DNA of 53,772 nucleotides from the NCBI GenBank assembly GCA_015657535.1, contig JADHZB010000960.1, forward strand, positions 1 to 53,772, given 5' to 3'. The notes under the pieces are model-generated. The model was given only the letters and a program-made list of their open reading frames with translations, was not told the DNA's origin and ran no database searches. A program made the translations under genes and the position numbers. This stretch comes from Nephromyces sp. MM_2019. Lineage: Eukaryota; Apicomplexa; Aconoidasida; Nephromycida. Position 1 is the stretch's first letter. Each line of letters opens with the position of its first letter. Below are positions 12,840-25,000 of this stretch, piece after piece.

Positions 12840-13260
12840 CCACATCCTTATATTGTATGGATTCTCCGGTTGATATAAAACATGGATTGGGAACGTACAA
12901 TCTGAGCGGGTGCTTGTCCAATGAACCCGACAAAACCTTCTACCGTGCTAGGTCTTTTAGTCTAGTCTCAGTGGTGAAACCTCTGGGGAAGGTGAACTCC
13001 TCCCTCACCTTGGCGCACCTCAGTATCCTCGTGTTGCTAGCGGCGAGTAAGACAATGAACCTTAGCCATTCAAGACATAGGAGCGAGTTCACATTGCAGA
13101 ATACCCAGAAAAAGCGTCTACCTCAAAGAGTACTAAAAGTTAAGGATGTACTCCGGCGTGTACTTCGTCATCCGTGTATACTATGAATGTCCCTGTTCAT
13201 GCCTGCACTAGCGGGGCACCAAGCTGCATGTTTACCTGTCGTATCCCGTGGAAGAAGGAA
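12840..13260. other. Local GC-richer island with long open frames
   Basis: By eye this is clearly richer in G and C than its surroundings. It carries a 109-codon plus-strand frame (12857-13186) and a shorter minus-strand open stretch. Neither shows a motif I can name. It could be an exon of an unrecognised gene, a relic, or inserted sequence. Confidence 0.2.
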
Positions 13261-16017
13261 ATTCAGAAGCTCAAAATACATGTGAACACGGGGAAAAATT
13301 AAGAAAACGGAGGATTACGTTTGGAAGATAGAGGAAAAGGGCAGTCTAATTGTCTCTGATAGGTGTACTTACACTCAGTCTTGTGGGAAAACGCTAGCAT
13401 CGCTGGAAAACGCTTAGAGTAGTGCACATTCGCGAAGAAGACAGCTAGGTACTTTCTAATGAAGTTGGTGATCATGTGCCTTGGAAAGAAGTACAGGGGG
13501 AAGGTAACGTCTTTGTAGTTCAGGCAAAATTTACAGCTTAAATGATAGGTTTTGCTATTATAGTTGACAAAAATGTTGCCTTTCTAACATTTTCATCACT
13601 GATGAATGTTGATATAGCTACTATTGATGGGTAAATAATTTGTGCCAAGCATAAAAGGAGCTTCTCACCAAAGGAACGGTGCACGCATAAAGCCAATTAC
13701 TGTACCTTATAGATGGCAGGCCCTACCAGTTTTTTTCTGGGCGCAAATCTTGTTTATTCCCGGCAGGTTCCACGAATAAGAAATCATTTGGTAATACTAA
13801 GCACTAAGCCGTCGACCTCTTGAAGGAAGATCATAAGAATTTCAAAAGGCAATGAAAACTGATGTAATTTGTAAAGAGATTTCGCAGATTAATTTTTGTA
13901 CTCAAGGAGACTGTGCCCGGACTGAATTTTCATTCTTCAGAAGCTTTGTAATATGATTACCAGCATGCGCAATCTGGGTTGGAGAGGAAGACAACAGTAA
14001 TTTGTGGTTGGTTCCCATACTTTTTCCTGAGGAAGATTATATTTGAAGGTTTGGAAATTCTTAAGCAGATGGGATTGCTTATTCCTTATATGCTAGTAGT
14101 GGCTCGCTTATAGTAGATGCTTCCCCTTTTATATGCATTTCCATCGTCTTTATGGACCGCGCTTTTGGTTTGTCCTTATTTTTTTTGTTTTGGCTTATTT
14201 ACCACTGCATATAATTGAAAAAAGAACCTTAAGCTTCTCAAAAAAAGGCTAGGAATTTTACCTAGTATGTTTCGCCATCTGGTACTCCCTGAAGTCTGCC
14301 AAGGAGCCTTGTCGCTAGTGGCTAGGCAAAAACTAACCCTGGTTCCTTCTTGTTTTATTCTCCTTCAACTTTTCTGCTGAGAATTTGAAGCCTTTTAGAG
14401 TGCTTCAAATTTTTAAAGTATTATTAAGAAATACGAATTTTACACGCAGCGTCAAATAAGTAATATAGCCCCTATCATGAAAGTAAAGATTTTTTAAAAA
14501 CTAACAAACTAATATATTTATATGGTTGTTTATTATTTTTATGTTTAGGACTCCTGTCACAGCACTGCAGGAGACTTCATTCTTTTTTTGCTTCTAGTGG
14601 ATACTAGGCTTATATGTGCCTTTTTTGGCGTTTCGACTGGCCCTCAGTCCATAAAAGTATGCCTGTCATCTTTAAATATTGTTAATAGTCACCCCAACTT
14701 TACATTATTTCAGCATGATACACGCCGAATATTAATTTCACAAATTTTAATGATTTTTGTCGCTTATTTATCATTTTGTTCAACTCGATGGGTAGCTACC
14801 CCTGCGAATTGGTTTTTTTCATGGGTGCATAATAATCAGTCTGGCAAGTACCTAACATGAAAGGCATTATTTTCCTAGACTACTGTTGTAGACCTTTTGC
14901 CCTCTGTATGTTCTTCTACATTAAGCAGTTGTTCCATTTGCTCAATTAAAGCTGCGTTTTCTGATTGCAACTATCGATTCATTGTTTTGAAGAATCTAGC
15001 CCTGCGCTATTTCCTCTTTATGCGTTGGTTGGCTTGCTTGCAATGTGCAGGCTAAGATACCCTACTTGCTAAGTTTCACACGCTGAATAAATAATAGTTC
15101 ATTATTTACCTGAATAGTTATTTTGACTGAAATTAGAGAAGTAGTACACAGTTACTGCAATGCAGGAACAATTGGAGTTTGCATGAAATTAAGGAAAAGA
15201 TTCAGCTAGGTATGTATGAGTACTTTCAATTTGCTTTAGATTTGACGAAGAGTCTCGCATGGTTCGCGAGTCTGAATGAATCTCCAATTAGACTATTTTA
15301 TTCAGTTCGCAGCCAAAATCAAGAAGACTAACAAGTGTCTTGCTACATGAATTTTCGGCTCATTTGCTTTCCTTCACTCAGGGAATACTCATATGAGCTG
15401 CCATGTAATTTTTAGTGCGGATATCGCGTGAGTCCACGGTTTCTAGTAGTTTTAAGTATAGCCACTAGTACTTTCTTATGAGAAGTTAACGTGGAACGTT
15501 GCAGCTTTCCTTCAATATTACTTTGAGGTTCGCGTTCATCTTGAGATGTTTACTGTAATGCTATGTCAGCGGCTAGAAATAAGGGTTTTCTGTAGTCAGT
15601 AATACCCAAGTGGAAATGAGGAGATGTTCAGCCAATCTTTTGTGAAAATTGCGCACATCAAAGTTGTGAATTTACCTAAAATTATGTTCTACAAACGGTG
15701 TTTCTCATATTCATAGTTTTTGTGCTAAAGGAATATCAAAAGTCTACCAGGCAACCGCTCCTGTCGCTATAACAGGATGAAAGTTTTAGTTCTAAGATTA
15801 TTCAAAAAGCTGTTATGAATGGATGAAATTACTTCTCTGAGGTAGAAACTCGCTGTAAGTTCTTCAAAACTTTAGAAGAATGTTTGCTTGCAAAATCAAC
15901 TACTAAAGTTAGTAATAAATAGAAACTAATTGACTCGCTGTAAGTTCTTCTGAGAAGGAGGCATATTTTAATTGAAGCATAAAGATTCCTCTTTTTTTTT
16001 GTGTGTTCCGGTTTCAG
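13261..16017. other. Upstream region and probable 5' leader of the kinase gene
   Basis: No coding exon is supported. After about 14.1 kb the plus strand again becomes T-rich, consistent with the promoter and 5' UTR intron of the kinase gene. The stretch ends with a strong acceptor (a run of T, then CCGGTTTCAG, at 16016-16017) 13 bases before the kinase start codon, so the first intron probably lies in the 5' UTR. Confidence 0.35.
15848..15950 (+). repeat. Two direct copies of an 18-bp sequence, 85 bp apart
   Basis: The sequence ACTCGCTGTAAGTTCTTC occurs at 15848-15865 and again at 15933-15950. Both lie just upstream of the first kinase coding exon, each containing a donor-like GTAAGT. No function is evident. 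Confidence 0.6.
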
Positions 16018-16020
16018 GTG

Positions 16021-16029
16021 ATGCTTTAG
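16021..16029 (+). promoter_or_regulatory. Minimal two-codon upstream ORF in the kinase leader
   Basis: Between the predicted leader acceptor (16017) and the kinase start codon (16031) the leader reads ATG CTT TAG, ending one base before the main ATG. An initiating ribosome would translate two codons, stop, and have to reinitiate at the overlapping position. Such minimal uORFs lower or condition translation in other eukaryotes; here the effect is inferred. Confidence 0.45.
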
Positions 16030-16030
16030 T

Positions 16031-19000
16031 ATGGCAAGCTCCATCGTGTCTCATCTTGCTAAGCAAGCTGGAGGACAGCGAAAATTGCAGCATAAATCTT
16101 CTAATGTTGCAGCGATAAACGGTACCACGCTAAAGAAAGCTGAGAAGGGAGAGAGTGCAGGTGGGCTACGTTCGCTCCTTACTCAGCCTCCAAAGAAAGC
16201 CCTGAAGTCTTCTGGAGCCGCAGCTGGGGAGTCAGTGAAGACATCAGCGACTGTCATTGATTTCACCTCTCCGGCCCCACAAAAGAATATTTTAATTAAG
16301 GAGCATCACCTAAATGCCACCAATAATCAGCAATGTGGTGCTACTGCCTGCTGCATCAATGAAACTAAACAGGACCCGGAAATGATGCATACCCAAAAGA
16401 CCCCAGAAGAGAGATGCATGAAGCATGTAAGTAGCGTGGTATTGCAGTTTAGCGTGGAATTTTTTATTAGTGAAAAACAAAGCAGCCTTTCTTCTTGTGA
16501 AGCTTTTTGGTACTTCAAAAATTTACAGCTTTTTCATGCTTCTTTAACACCTATTTTTAATAATTTTCTGCAATTTCCGCTATTTACATGCTTGTTCTCT
16601 CTAATCCTTTTTTCTTCTACACGAAAAAAAGCTGCATTAACCTCTTCTTTTTCTGCTGTGCCTCTTTTTTTTCTCCCTTTGCTGAATTAATAGGCTTTTT
16701 TTTTGTGCAATTTCTTTTGAAGTTCAATTCCTTTTGATTTTTTTTGAGGCTTCCTTTTTTGCATTTTTATAACCCTTATCAAGACTAGTTATAGAGAATG
16801 AAGTAATGTTTGAAAGTTCCAGAGATGTGAAAAAAGCTTCTACCTTTGCAGTTCCCAATGAATTTCCGGGAATTTTCCCTGGAATTCCGAGTATTCCACC
16901 GAAATTTCTTTGCCCTGCTAGTAACTCGGAAGACTTTTATTTAATTTGTTTCGCAGTTCTGAGCTTTGTACTGAACTTTTTGTGGATTTTTTTTTTCATA
17001 AGCCTTCAGCTTAAGAATGTATGATGTTGCAGGATACAATTGATAATTCTCTGGGAAGTACCCCGATGCTGGCTTCCAGTCGTGATGTAGCGATGAAAAA
17101 TTCAATGCATGCTTATCAATGGAGTCTTCGAGATTTTGATATAGGAGGCCACCTGGTCAATACAAAGAGGCTTGCTTAGGACTTATTTGCATGCTGGTGT
17201 TTTTGTGAATGTTCTTTTGGGGCGTATATACTTGTTTTTTGCGGATTTGAATGTTTTTTTGGGTGCTAGATTTGCCTACTTTCTTATTTTATTGAAAAAA
17301 ACTCCTTTATAAGGGTGTAATGTTTGTTTGATTTTCTTTGTATTTTGAATAGACGTTGAACCTTTTCTGCTATGAGCACCGGCGCAGATATTTCTGTGTG
17401 CGTTCCTGCGTATGCCTTAATGTGTAACATCTTATACTTCTGCTTTGAGAGTTCATCGCCCATTATTTTTTGTAATACGCTAAAGAAGCTGCCATTCTGA
17501 AGGATTGTGCTGTATGAAGGTTTTTTTCTCACTGAATTGTTCTTGCCTTTGATCTTGACGTTATTGCCTTTGATTTTGGCTCTTTACATGTGCATGCTAC
17601 ATCTTTTGCCTTTACCGTTGATTTAAGCCTATTTTTGTGCCATTTTTATGGGCTATATCTCTAAAAGTGAAAAGCTGCATATGCGATGATTGCTCTCATC
17701 CTGTTGTGGCTACACTTTTCAAACTTTTGTTGTATTATTTGCATTCCTATAGGCTTCCTTAGTATACCTTTTTCTTTTTTTGGAAAAAATTTATGTGTAC
17801 TTTTTAAAGTTCATCGTTGCTTCCGTTTTTTCTAAGATAAGAAGGAGTTTTCCCTTCCTGTGTTAAAAAAATATCTGCTATCCTCCTAGTGAATGAATGA
17901 ATGTTACATTGCATTTCTGAGAGAAATTTGGAATGAAGGCATACCATAGAGTAACGCTTGTTTGCATTGAATGTATAGAGGCCTTAGTTTCCTAGCTGAA
18001 TTATGTTTCTCTGCATTATTTTGTAATACAGTGGGATGCATTTTTAATTGTTTGAATATGCTGAAGGGGAGAGCAAAGTGCTTTTTTTTTGGAGAATTTC
18101 ATAGCTTTCGCCTGCCTTCGAAGAATTTCGTAGCTTACCCTTACCAATTAATGAGTTTGAAGTCACTCTCATATTCATGTTTATGAGCCATGGAAAGTGA
18201 GCCACACAAGATTCTTTAGAATAATCATACCAAAAAGTTTTTTTTTTGAAAATTTGATGGGTACTCGCTAATACCTTTTCCTGATTCATTAAACCTACTG
18301 ACTATATAGGGTGATGGTGCCCAAGGAACGGTTTTTCTGGCTCGAGAGAGGCGCACAGGCTACATTTGCGTTTTGAAATGCATCACGAAGTCGCATCTTA
18401 TCAGGTAGTACGTTTATGGGCTTTAATATTCGGTAGAGCAATGTGGAGCCCGCCTCAAGTGGATTGATAGAGTAGTAGCATATCATAGTGAAAAATGATG
18501 CATTTTTTGTATTAAATTTTTTCTAGAATACATATGGAAATAAGAATTTTTGCGTAGTATCCCTTTATGCCTATAATGCTGCGCGTGTATACATGGAATT
18601 CTTGGATTTTTTTGCGTATCCCACTCAATGTAGGATTGGGGGTTTTTATCTGTTAATAATCTTACTACTGCTTCAAAGGCAAATTCTTGAATTCTTAACT
18701 TTTGATGCCTGCTGATAGAGCAGATTCCAATAAGCTTTTTTTCGAGTTGCTTTGAGGCCCATTTTTATGATGAATTTGTTGGTTTTCGTATCAATTTGAT
18801 GCTAGAAGCATTATCAGTTGCTCTCTTGTTTGATTCTATAAACCGAGTTGTTTAGCCTGATTTCGTAGTACATGCACTTGCTGTGCTTACAACCTGGTTT
18901 TTATACTAGAAAACATGTTTTTCAGCATTTGTTATGCTGAATCGTATTCGTGTACGTTTTTTCAGGGGAAACCAAGAAGCGTTGTTAAAAAAGGAGATTG

Positions 19001-22000
19001 AACTACAGGCTCACCTGAAGCATCCACACATTACCTGGTAATATTTTGGAACTTCCCTACCCGTTTGGAAACAGATCAGTGTCTTTTCGTTCTTTGTGAT
19101 TTTGCGCTTGGAATATTCACTCAATTAGCTTATTGAGCAATTCCTATCTTTGGAATCCTAGCAACTCGAAACGAGTTTTTTCATCTTTTTTGCACGCTTT
19201 CGTTGACAATGAGGCTCGTGTGTACTGTCAGCCCAATAAGTGCAGTTCTTTAACTGGTAATGTAGTCTCCAAACTATGAGAGCGAAAATCATTGTATTTA
19301 GAAATATAGCTTGTTGTTGAGAGGTGGCAGTGGCTACTTTACGATAAGCTTGCCGATAATGTTTTTTTTAACCTCAGTTTTTCTGCATACACACAAGAGA
19401 GTGCGTGCAGCTGTATCGTTAAACAACTGCAGTTAAACGAGGTGCGTAGTATATATAGCATTGTTTTTCGTTCAAGGTTTTAGTACTTTTTTTTTTTTGA
19501 GCAAAATAGCTCTGGTTTGCTCCCAAAGAATATGGAGAAAAAGCTGCTTAATTGTGTTGTGTTTGCGATCTTAAATTTATGTTTTATTGAGCTGTTTTTC
19601 TCAATTTCATTGAACAAGGAAGAATTCTTATTCAAAGCATTTTAAAAGTTTGAGGAAGCTTTACGTCGAAATTTCTGATTTGCAGATTTTTTCAGTAAAA
19701 AATTCCTTTTTCGTCGAAAAAATTCTCCCAAATAGTGCAGCTGCTAGCACCTTTAAGGGATAATACTAGTAGTTTTTATTAAAATAAGAATTTCTTCGCT
19801 TTCAACGATTTTCGGTGTTCTTATTAGCTAAATTTCTAATCATTTCCTCCTGCATTTGGTTCATGGATAAGCAAAAACATACCGGCTTTCTGGCACTGCA
19901 GTATTGATCATGCAATCTTTAAAAAGCCTACATCTTTGGGTATATTTTTGCTCAACCAGTAGCGATGCGTTATTTTCCCAGCTGCTCAAGAATCTAAAGG
20001 AATATTCTTTTTCCGAGCAGTTTTGAGCGGTGAAACACCTTTTTTGTTGTGCTAACTTGAGAAATATGGAGAATTAGTCTGCTGAGAAGTGTTTGAAAAA
20101 AAAAGTCTTAGTTATATCAGTTTTCTAGCGTACTTGTATACTATTGAGCTTATTTAAAAGCGTTGAATTTGTTGGTTCTAGTTTACTTTTGTAGGTATCA
20201 CGCTGATTACATGCTTTAAGCATGAACTTATAGTGTTTAACACGAGTTAAAAGGAATTCTTCCTCTCTATCGAATCTTTTTGTTTCATTTTATGTGATAT
20301 TTGTGCTTTAAGCTTCTGTATGCTGGTATAATCCGTGGAAATGTGTCGATGATTTGTGTAGATCTTACATCCTATAACTGAGTTATTCCTCCTTCACATC
20401 ACTGTATGTGAATGGTCTTTTGCGTAGCAGAAGGTTCTTCGTGGTTAATTTGGTTGTTAATAAGAGTAAAAACTATTAAGGTTAATGGGTGTTGCTTTTT
20501 ATAGTGTTTACAGCTGGTACAAATGCAGGAAATTCTTTGAATAAATTTCTTGCCGTGCTGTAAGGTAGTTTTGAAGTTTAATTGGTGCTCATCTTTTGAA
20601 GATGTCCTTTTTGAGGTTGAGTTTACTAGCAAAGTAGGCAACAACTAGGCATGAATTTAGCATCGTATGAACAGTATGCTTAATATATATCCGTGATTAT
20701 CGCTGAAAAACCGGTATCTTCACCTTCATTTTTACATTTTTCGTGGGTTTTATCGCTCTCAGCATGCTTTATAACGGTTTTAGTTCAAAAAATATCTGCG
20801 ATATTCAGGAAATATACTTGAATTTTGTTACACTATATTAATATTTTCTGAAGTGATAAATTTGGTACTACGCGTATGCCAATTTTGTGTGTTTTAGGTG
20901 TTTTTTTTGCCGAATTAATGTCTTTTCGGTTTGATAGGCTACTTCGCTGCATTTCGTCAAAATTCATGATTTCGCAGCTTATGCCTCTAATCCTCAAAAA
21001 ATAATCGTGCTCTCTATACCGAGTTGATTAATATTCCTTCCCAAACTATTATTATAGTGTGTTTAAGAATTCGCAAGCTGATTAGATAACCCTTTCCTTT
21101 TGTATGATATATTGCACAGCATGTATACCTGGTTTGATACTCCGAGCTGTGTTTTCTTGGTGATGGAGTATTGCTACTACGGAGACCTTTTTCACTACTT
21201 GGAAAAACATGGACCGTTCGACGAAGCCACTGTTTCACGGTCAGTAGTCCCCTCCTTACGGGTTGTCTGAGTGGTACTGCAGAAGCCCTGTGTATTGTAG
21301 ATGCGAAGGCACTGGAATCGAAAAAAGCCAAAATCAGATTTATCTCTGCATACATGCACTATACATTGGGAATTTTTGCTGTTTAGTATTATCGAATAGC
21401 TTTTTTTTGGCGTACTTTGCCATGTTTTGCTCCTCTCCTACGATAAACCCATTTTTATTGAGTATTACTTAGATCTGGTAGACGCGAGTGATGACGATTT
21501 ATCATATAAAAAATGCTTAGCACCTTTGAAATCGTAGTTTCTGTAGTTGCTCTATGCTTCGTATTACTCTGAAAAGGCTCAGAATATCCTTGTTACTTGG
21601 CTTTGAAGCGTGTATTCTGAGTAGTATTTTCTGGCTTTATTGAATCTTTGAACTGAGACGCTTCGTCGATTTAGTATCCCTAGAGTGCTCATCATTCAAG
21701 AAAGAGTAACTCTTGTGGTGAGTAGTGCTCCATTTCGAGCTTGTGTTGCTTGGTACTTGTAGACTAGCTATTTCTTTTTTTTATTAACTGTATATACATT
21801 TGTGTGTAGCGTGTGGGTTGATCTTTATGATGGTACCTAATTTGCACGAAATTATCACGAAAAGCTCGGAGTCTACGAATGCATTTTTTTTTTAAATCTC
21901 CGTCTCTTTTTTATTTTGTCTTTAAGGATGTTATTCGAGATTACTTGGGCTATAAGGACTTGTCATGACAAACGTATCGCCCACTTGGACTTAAAGCCGG

Positions 22001-25000
22001 TACTAGAAATCTAGAGCCTTTCACACTATATTTTGCTCTATATAATTGTCACCTAGTTACTGATACTTTTCAAGAAGCAGTTGCTACCATATATTTTTTT
22101 CTGTCTATATGAGACTTTTTTAGAGATTTAAAGTATTGGGAAAATCCAGTGGAATTTCCTGTAAACATGTTTCAGATCCGATAACTGTTGTAATATAATT
22201 CATATTGTTACTATGAATTATGCTATGTTGAAGCTGACGAAATCATATTACCAGCAAAAACGTTTTTTTATTCCTCCTATTTTCGCTTTTTTCTGAGCGT
22301 TCATTGTAGTCTTTTTCCGTGCATATAGATTTTTATGCAGGGGTATACGCCAGCAATAAGTTACTTAATTAATTGCTTGTATGCGAATTAGGGTTTGGGG
22401 TTTAGGGTTTAGAGTTTTTTAGGGTTTAACGGTACTCTGAGACTTTGAGAAAACTTGCTAGTGTTTCTCTTGAGAAGGACTGCCTGTGTGCAAGCAGTTG
22501 TTCCCCTGCTTGTGCTTTCTGCTGCTTTCTTTCTCAGATTCTAAGTTTGCTGCGGATTTATTAGGCGCTTAAATACCTTATCTATCTCATGGTTTTACAC
22601 CTTTTGTGCTTAATGCTTTTGCATTTCAACATGTTTAGGTGGTGTTTGAGCCCCATGATAGTAGCTTTTCATGAGCTTCACGATCTTGAAGCGCTACCTT
22701 TACTAGGGTGACGCACATTTACTAAATTGCTACTTCAAATAATTGATACATGCTGCTTTGTTGCAGTGCTTTTCCGTGTATTTGACAAATTTTATGGTGT
22801 ATAAGTTCCTTTCCGTCGATACGCAACTCTAATACGATTTTTTGCTGCTGCGATTTCTAACGTGAAATTTGGCGCAGCGTTTGTTGTTTCTTGTGTGTAC
22901 GAGTTGCCTAGACTCGAATTTTTCTTTCTTTACAGAGAAATTTCGCTGAAAAGCAGAGTTTTGCCTGCTTCACGTTAATTTCTCAATTTTTTCGAATAAC
23001 CGGGCAGCAACCCTTAAATGTGCTGGGTAATGGCAATGAAATTTCCCAGAACTAGGGGTATTTTTATTTTTTTTAATAATTTGCAGTTTTTTAAACGAAA
23101 AATACTCATACGTCCCTTAAGTCAAATTATGAAGAAAAAGATTTTTAAAAGATTGAGATTAGTTGAAGATTTTATTAGTCCTGGTAGCAAACCTGAGTGG
23201 ATGGTGATGAATGTTTGACCTACTAGTCCTCCTTTTTAAAGTAATCGTTTTGGCTATTTCATTGAATTTTATGCAGGAAAATGTTTTGGTTAACCACAAA
23301 TGTCAGTGTAAGCTAGCTGACTTCGGACTGTCAGCTCATATTGGCTCCAAACAGAAAAAGAAAGGATTGCATATTAATAGAGGCACACATGGTATGAACT
23401 GGAAGATTATTGCATAATATTTGGCTGACAATCCTTGGCCTCCCATGCTTGATAACTTGCACATCTTGCCGTAGTTTTTTCTTTAGCTATTAACCATTTC
23501 ACTGGTTTTGCTGTGGTTACTCTTACGATATTCCTGTTTTAATTCTCCTATTGTTTAGTGTTGCTGCAGCGAGCTTATAATTTCCTTTTCCTTTGGTTTT
23601 TTCTGTTAAACTGTTGCGCTGGAAAATGCTTCGTTGCTAGCAGATATTGGATGCTAGGTGGTGCAGCTTGTTGCTGCCATTGATTTGTGATGAATAAATC
23701 GAATTATCACACAAAATTTGTCTTGAACTGCTTAGCAAAAAACGCATTTGAAGCATATCTTCAAGTAAATTTTGATGCATTTAATATAAATGAGAAAAAA
23801 TAAAGCAAAGGCATCTGGTAATACCAGATCCTACATAGGGGAGATTAAATGATAGCTAAATTTATTCAAATACGCTGGAATGTAGAAAAAACGAGCAGAA
23901 TCAACTCTAGTAGGTTAAGATAAAACTGAGTGGTTTATCGATGCCATTCATTGAATTTTTCTCATTCAAACTTGTCATTTTAATGTGGTACCTACGCTTT
24001 TCTAATTTTGTGGAGGGACTTGTTTCGCACACACAAATGAGCTTGATTGAATAAGCAGGGGAATAGATTGCATCATACATAAAAAACTCTTGACCTTACC
24101 ATTTTTTTTTGTGCTAAAGTGCGATAAAAATTTTGAAATTTTGTCATCTTCCAGAGTAGGATACGTCTTATTGTGGCGATCAATTAGTAGATGCAGTATT
24201 TTAATTAGTTTTTTTGAGGCTATTTATTTCGATTTTTATTTAATAAACCTCTTGAAAGCTTGTTGTATGATGGTAATATGATTGAAGCTTTGTGCAAAAG
24301 CGATAAGATTTCAATTGCTTTTGTGTGTGCACGTCTTAATCACCGGGCTTATCAAAAGTTTGCTTTTTTTCTCAGCTATTCAATATGAAGTATGTTTTTT
24401 GAGTGTTTGTGCTGAAAATGCTGTTTCTTTATTGGTTTAAGGTGCTTTCAAATGAAGAAAAAGCTCAAAAAATCATAGAAAACCTAGGTATCGAATTTTC
24501 AAAACATTAGAACTGATAACAGATCATCATGTAGTGTTCATACGTTTATTTTAATGAAATTATTGCTTCTGCTGGCTTGACTTCAGCCTTCTCAATGTAG
24601 TGAATATAAGCTTTTCTGATAGAGACAATGCTGATGATCTAAGTGAAAGCAGGGTTTAGTTTTTGGCTTCCTAGCGTTATGTATTGCACTGTGCTCGCGC
24701 AGTTGGTTCTGATGATAAACTTGAGTGTATAGTATTTATGCTACAAAAGAAATATTTTTATTTATATTATAATAATTGTATCCTTTAAAATTTTTTAAAT
24801 ATCGTAGTTATGAGCAATGTGTGAATTTATAGTGTGAATGCACCCTTTGCTGCTGCAATTTTCTCTTTGTAAGCGTGCTGAATTGGGTGTAGAAGGCTGT
24901 GATTGTTTAGGGTACACAGTTTGCTTTTCTGGCGATATTTTGAGTAATGTATGTTTCACTGCCATTTGAACTGTATAACTCGCTGTTTTTTTAGCCTACT

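Noticed and set aside
13021..13160. Minus-strand translation with VDAFSGYS and a preceding VYTDDE, reminiscent of reverse transcriptase motifs
   Set aside because: The motifs are in the wrong order for a reverse transcriptase and are broken by stops; no other retroelement domain is present.
16806..16917. Possible exon with Pro-rich translation (VPNEFPGIFPGIPSIPPKF) in the first kinase intron
   Set aside because: Exon 1 ends in phase 0 and joins exon 17033-17155 in frame; this segment would need phase 1 and has no matching donor.
22381..22440. True telomere or chromosome end
   Set aside because: The array is short, degenerate and flanked on both sides by exons of the same kinase gene.
24442..24487. 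A 46-base exon-like segment (frame reading VLSNEEKAQKIIENL) between acceptor- and donor-like sites within the kinase activation-segment intron
   Set aside because: The upstream exon ends in phase 1; entering this segment in that phase gives a stop after four codons. Skipping it joins GTH to DYWSPEQ perfectly. It could only act as a premature-stop cassette exon, for which there is no evidence.
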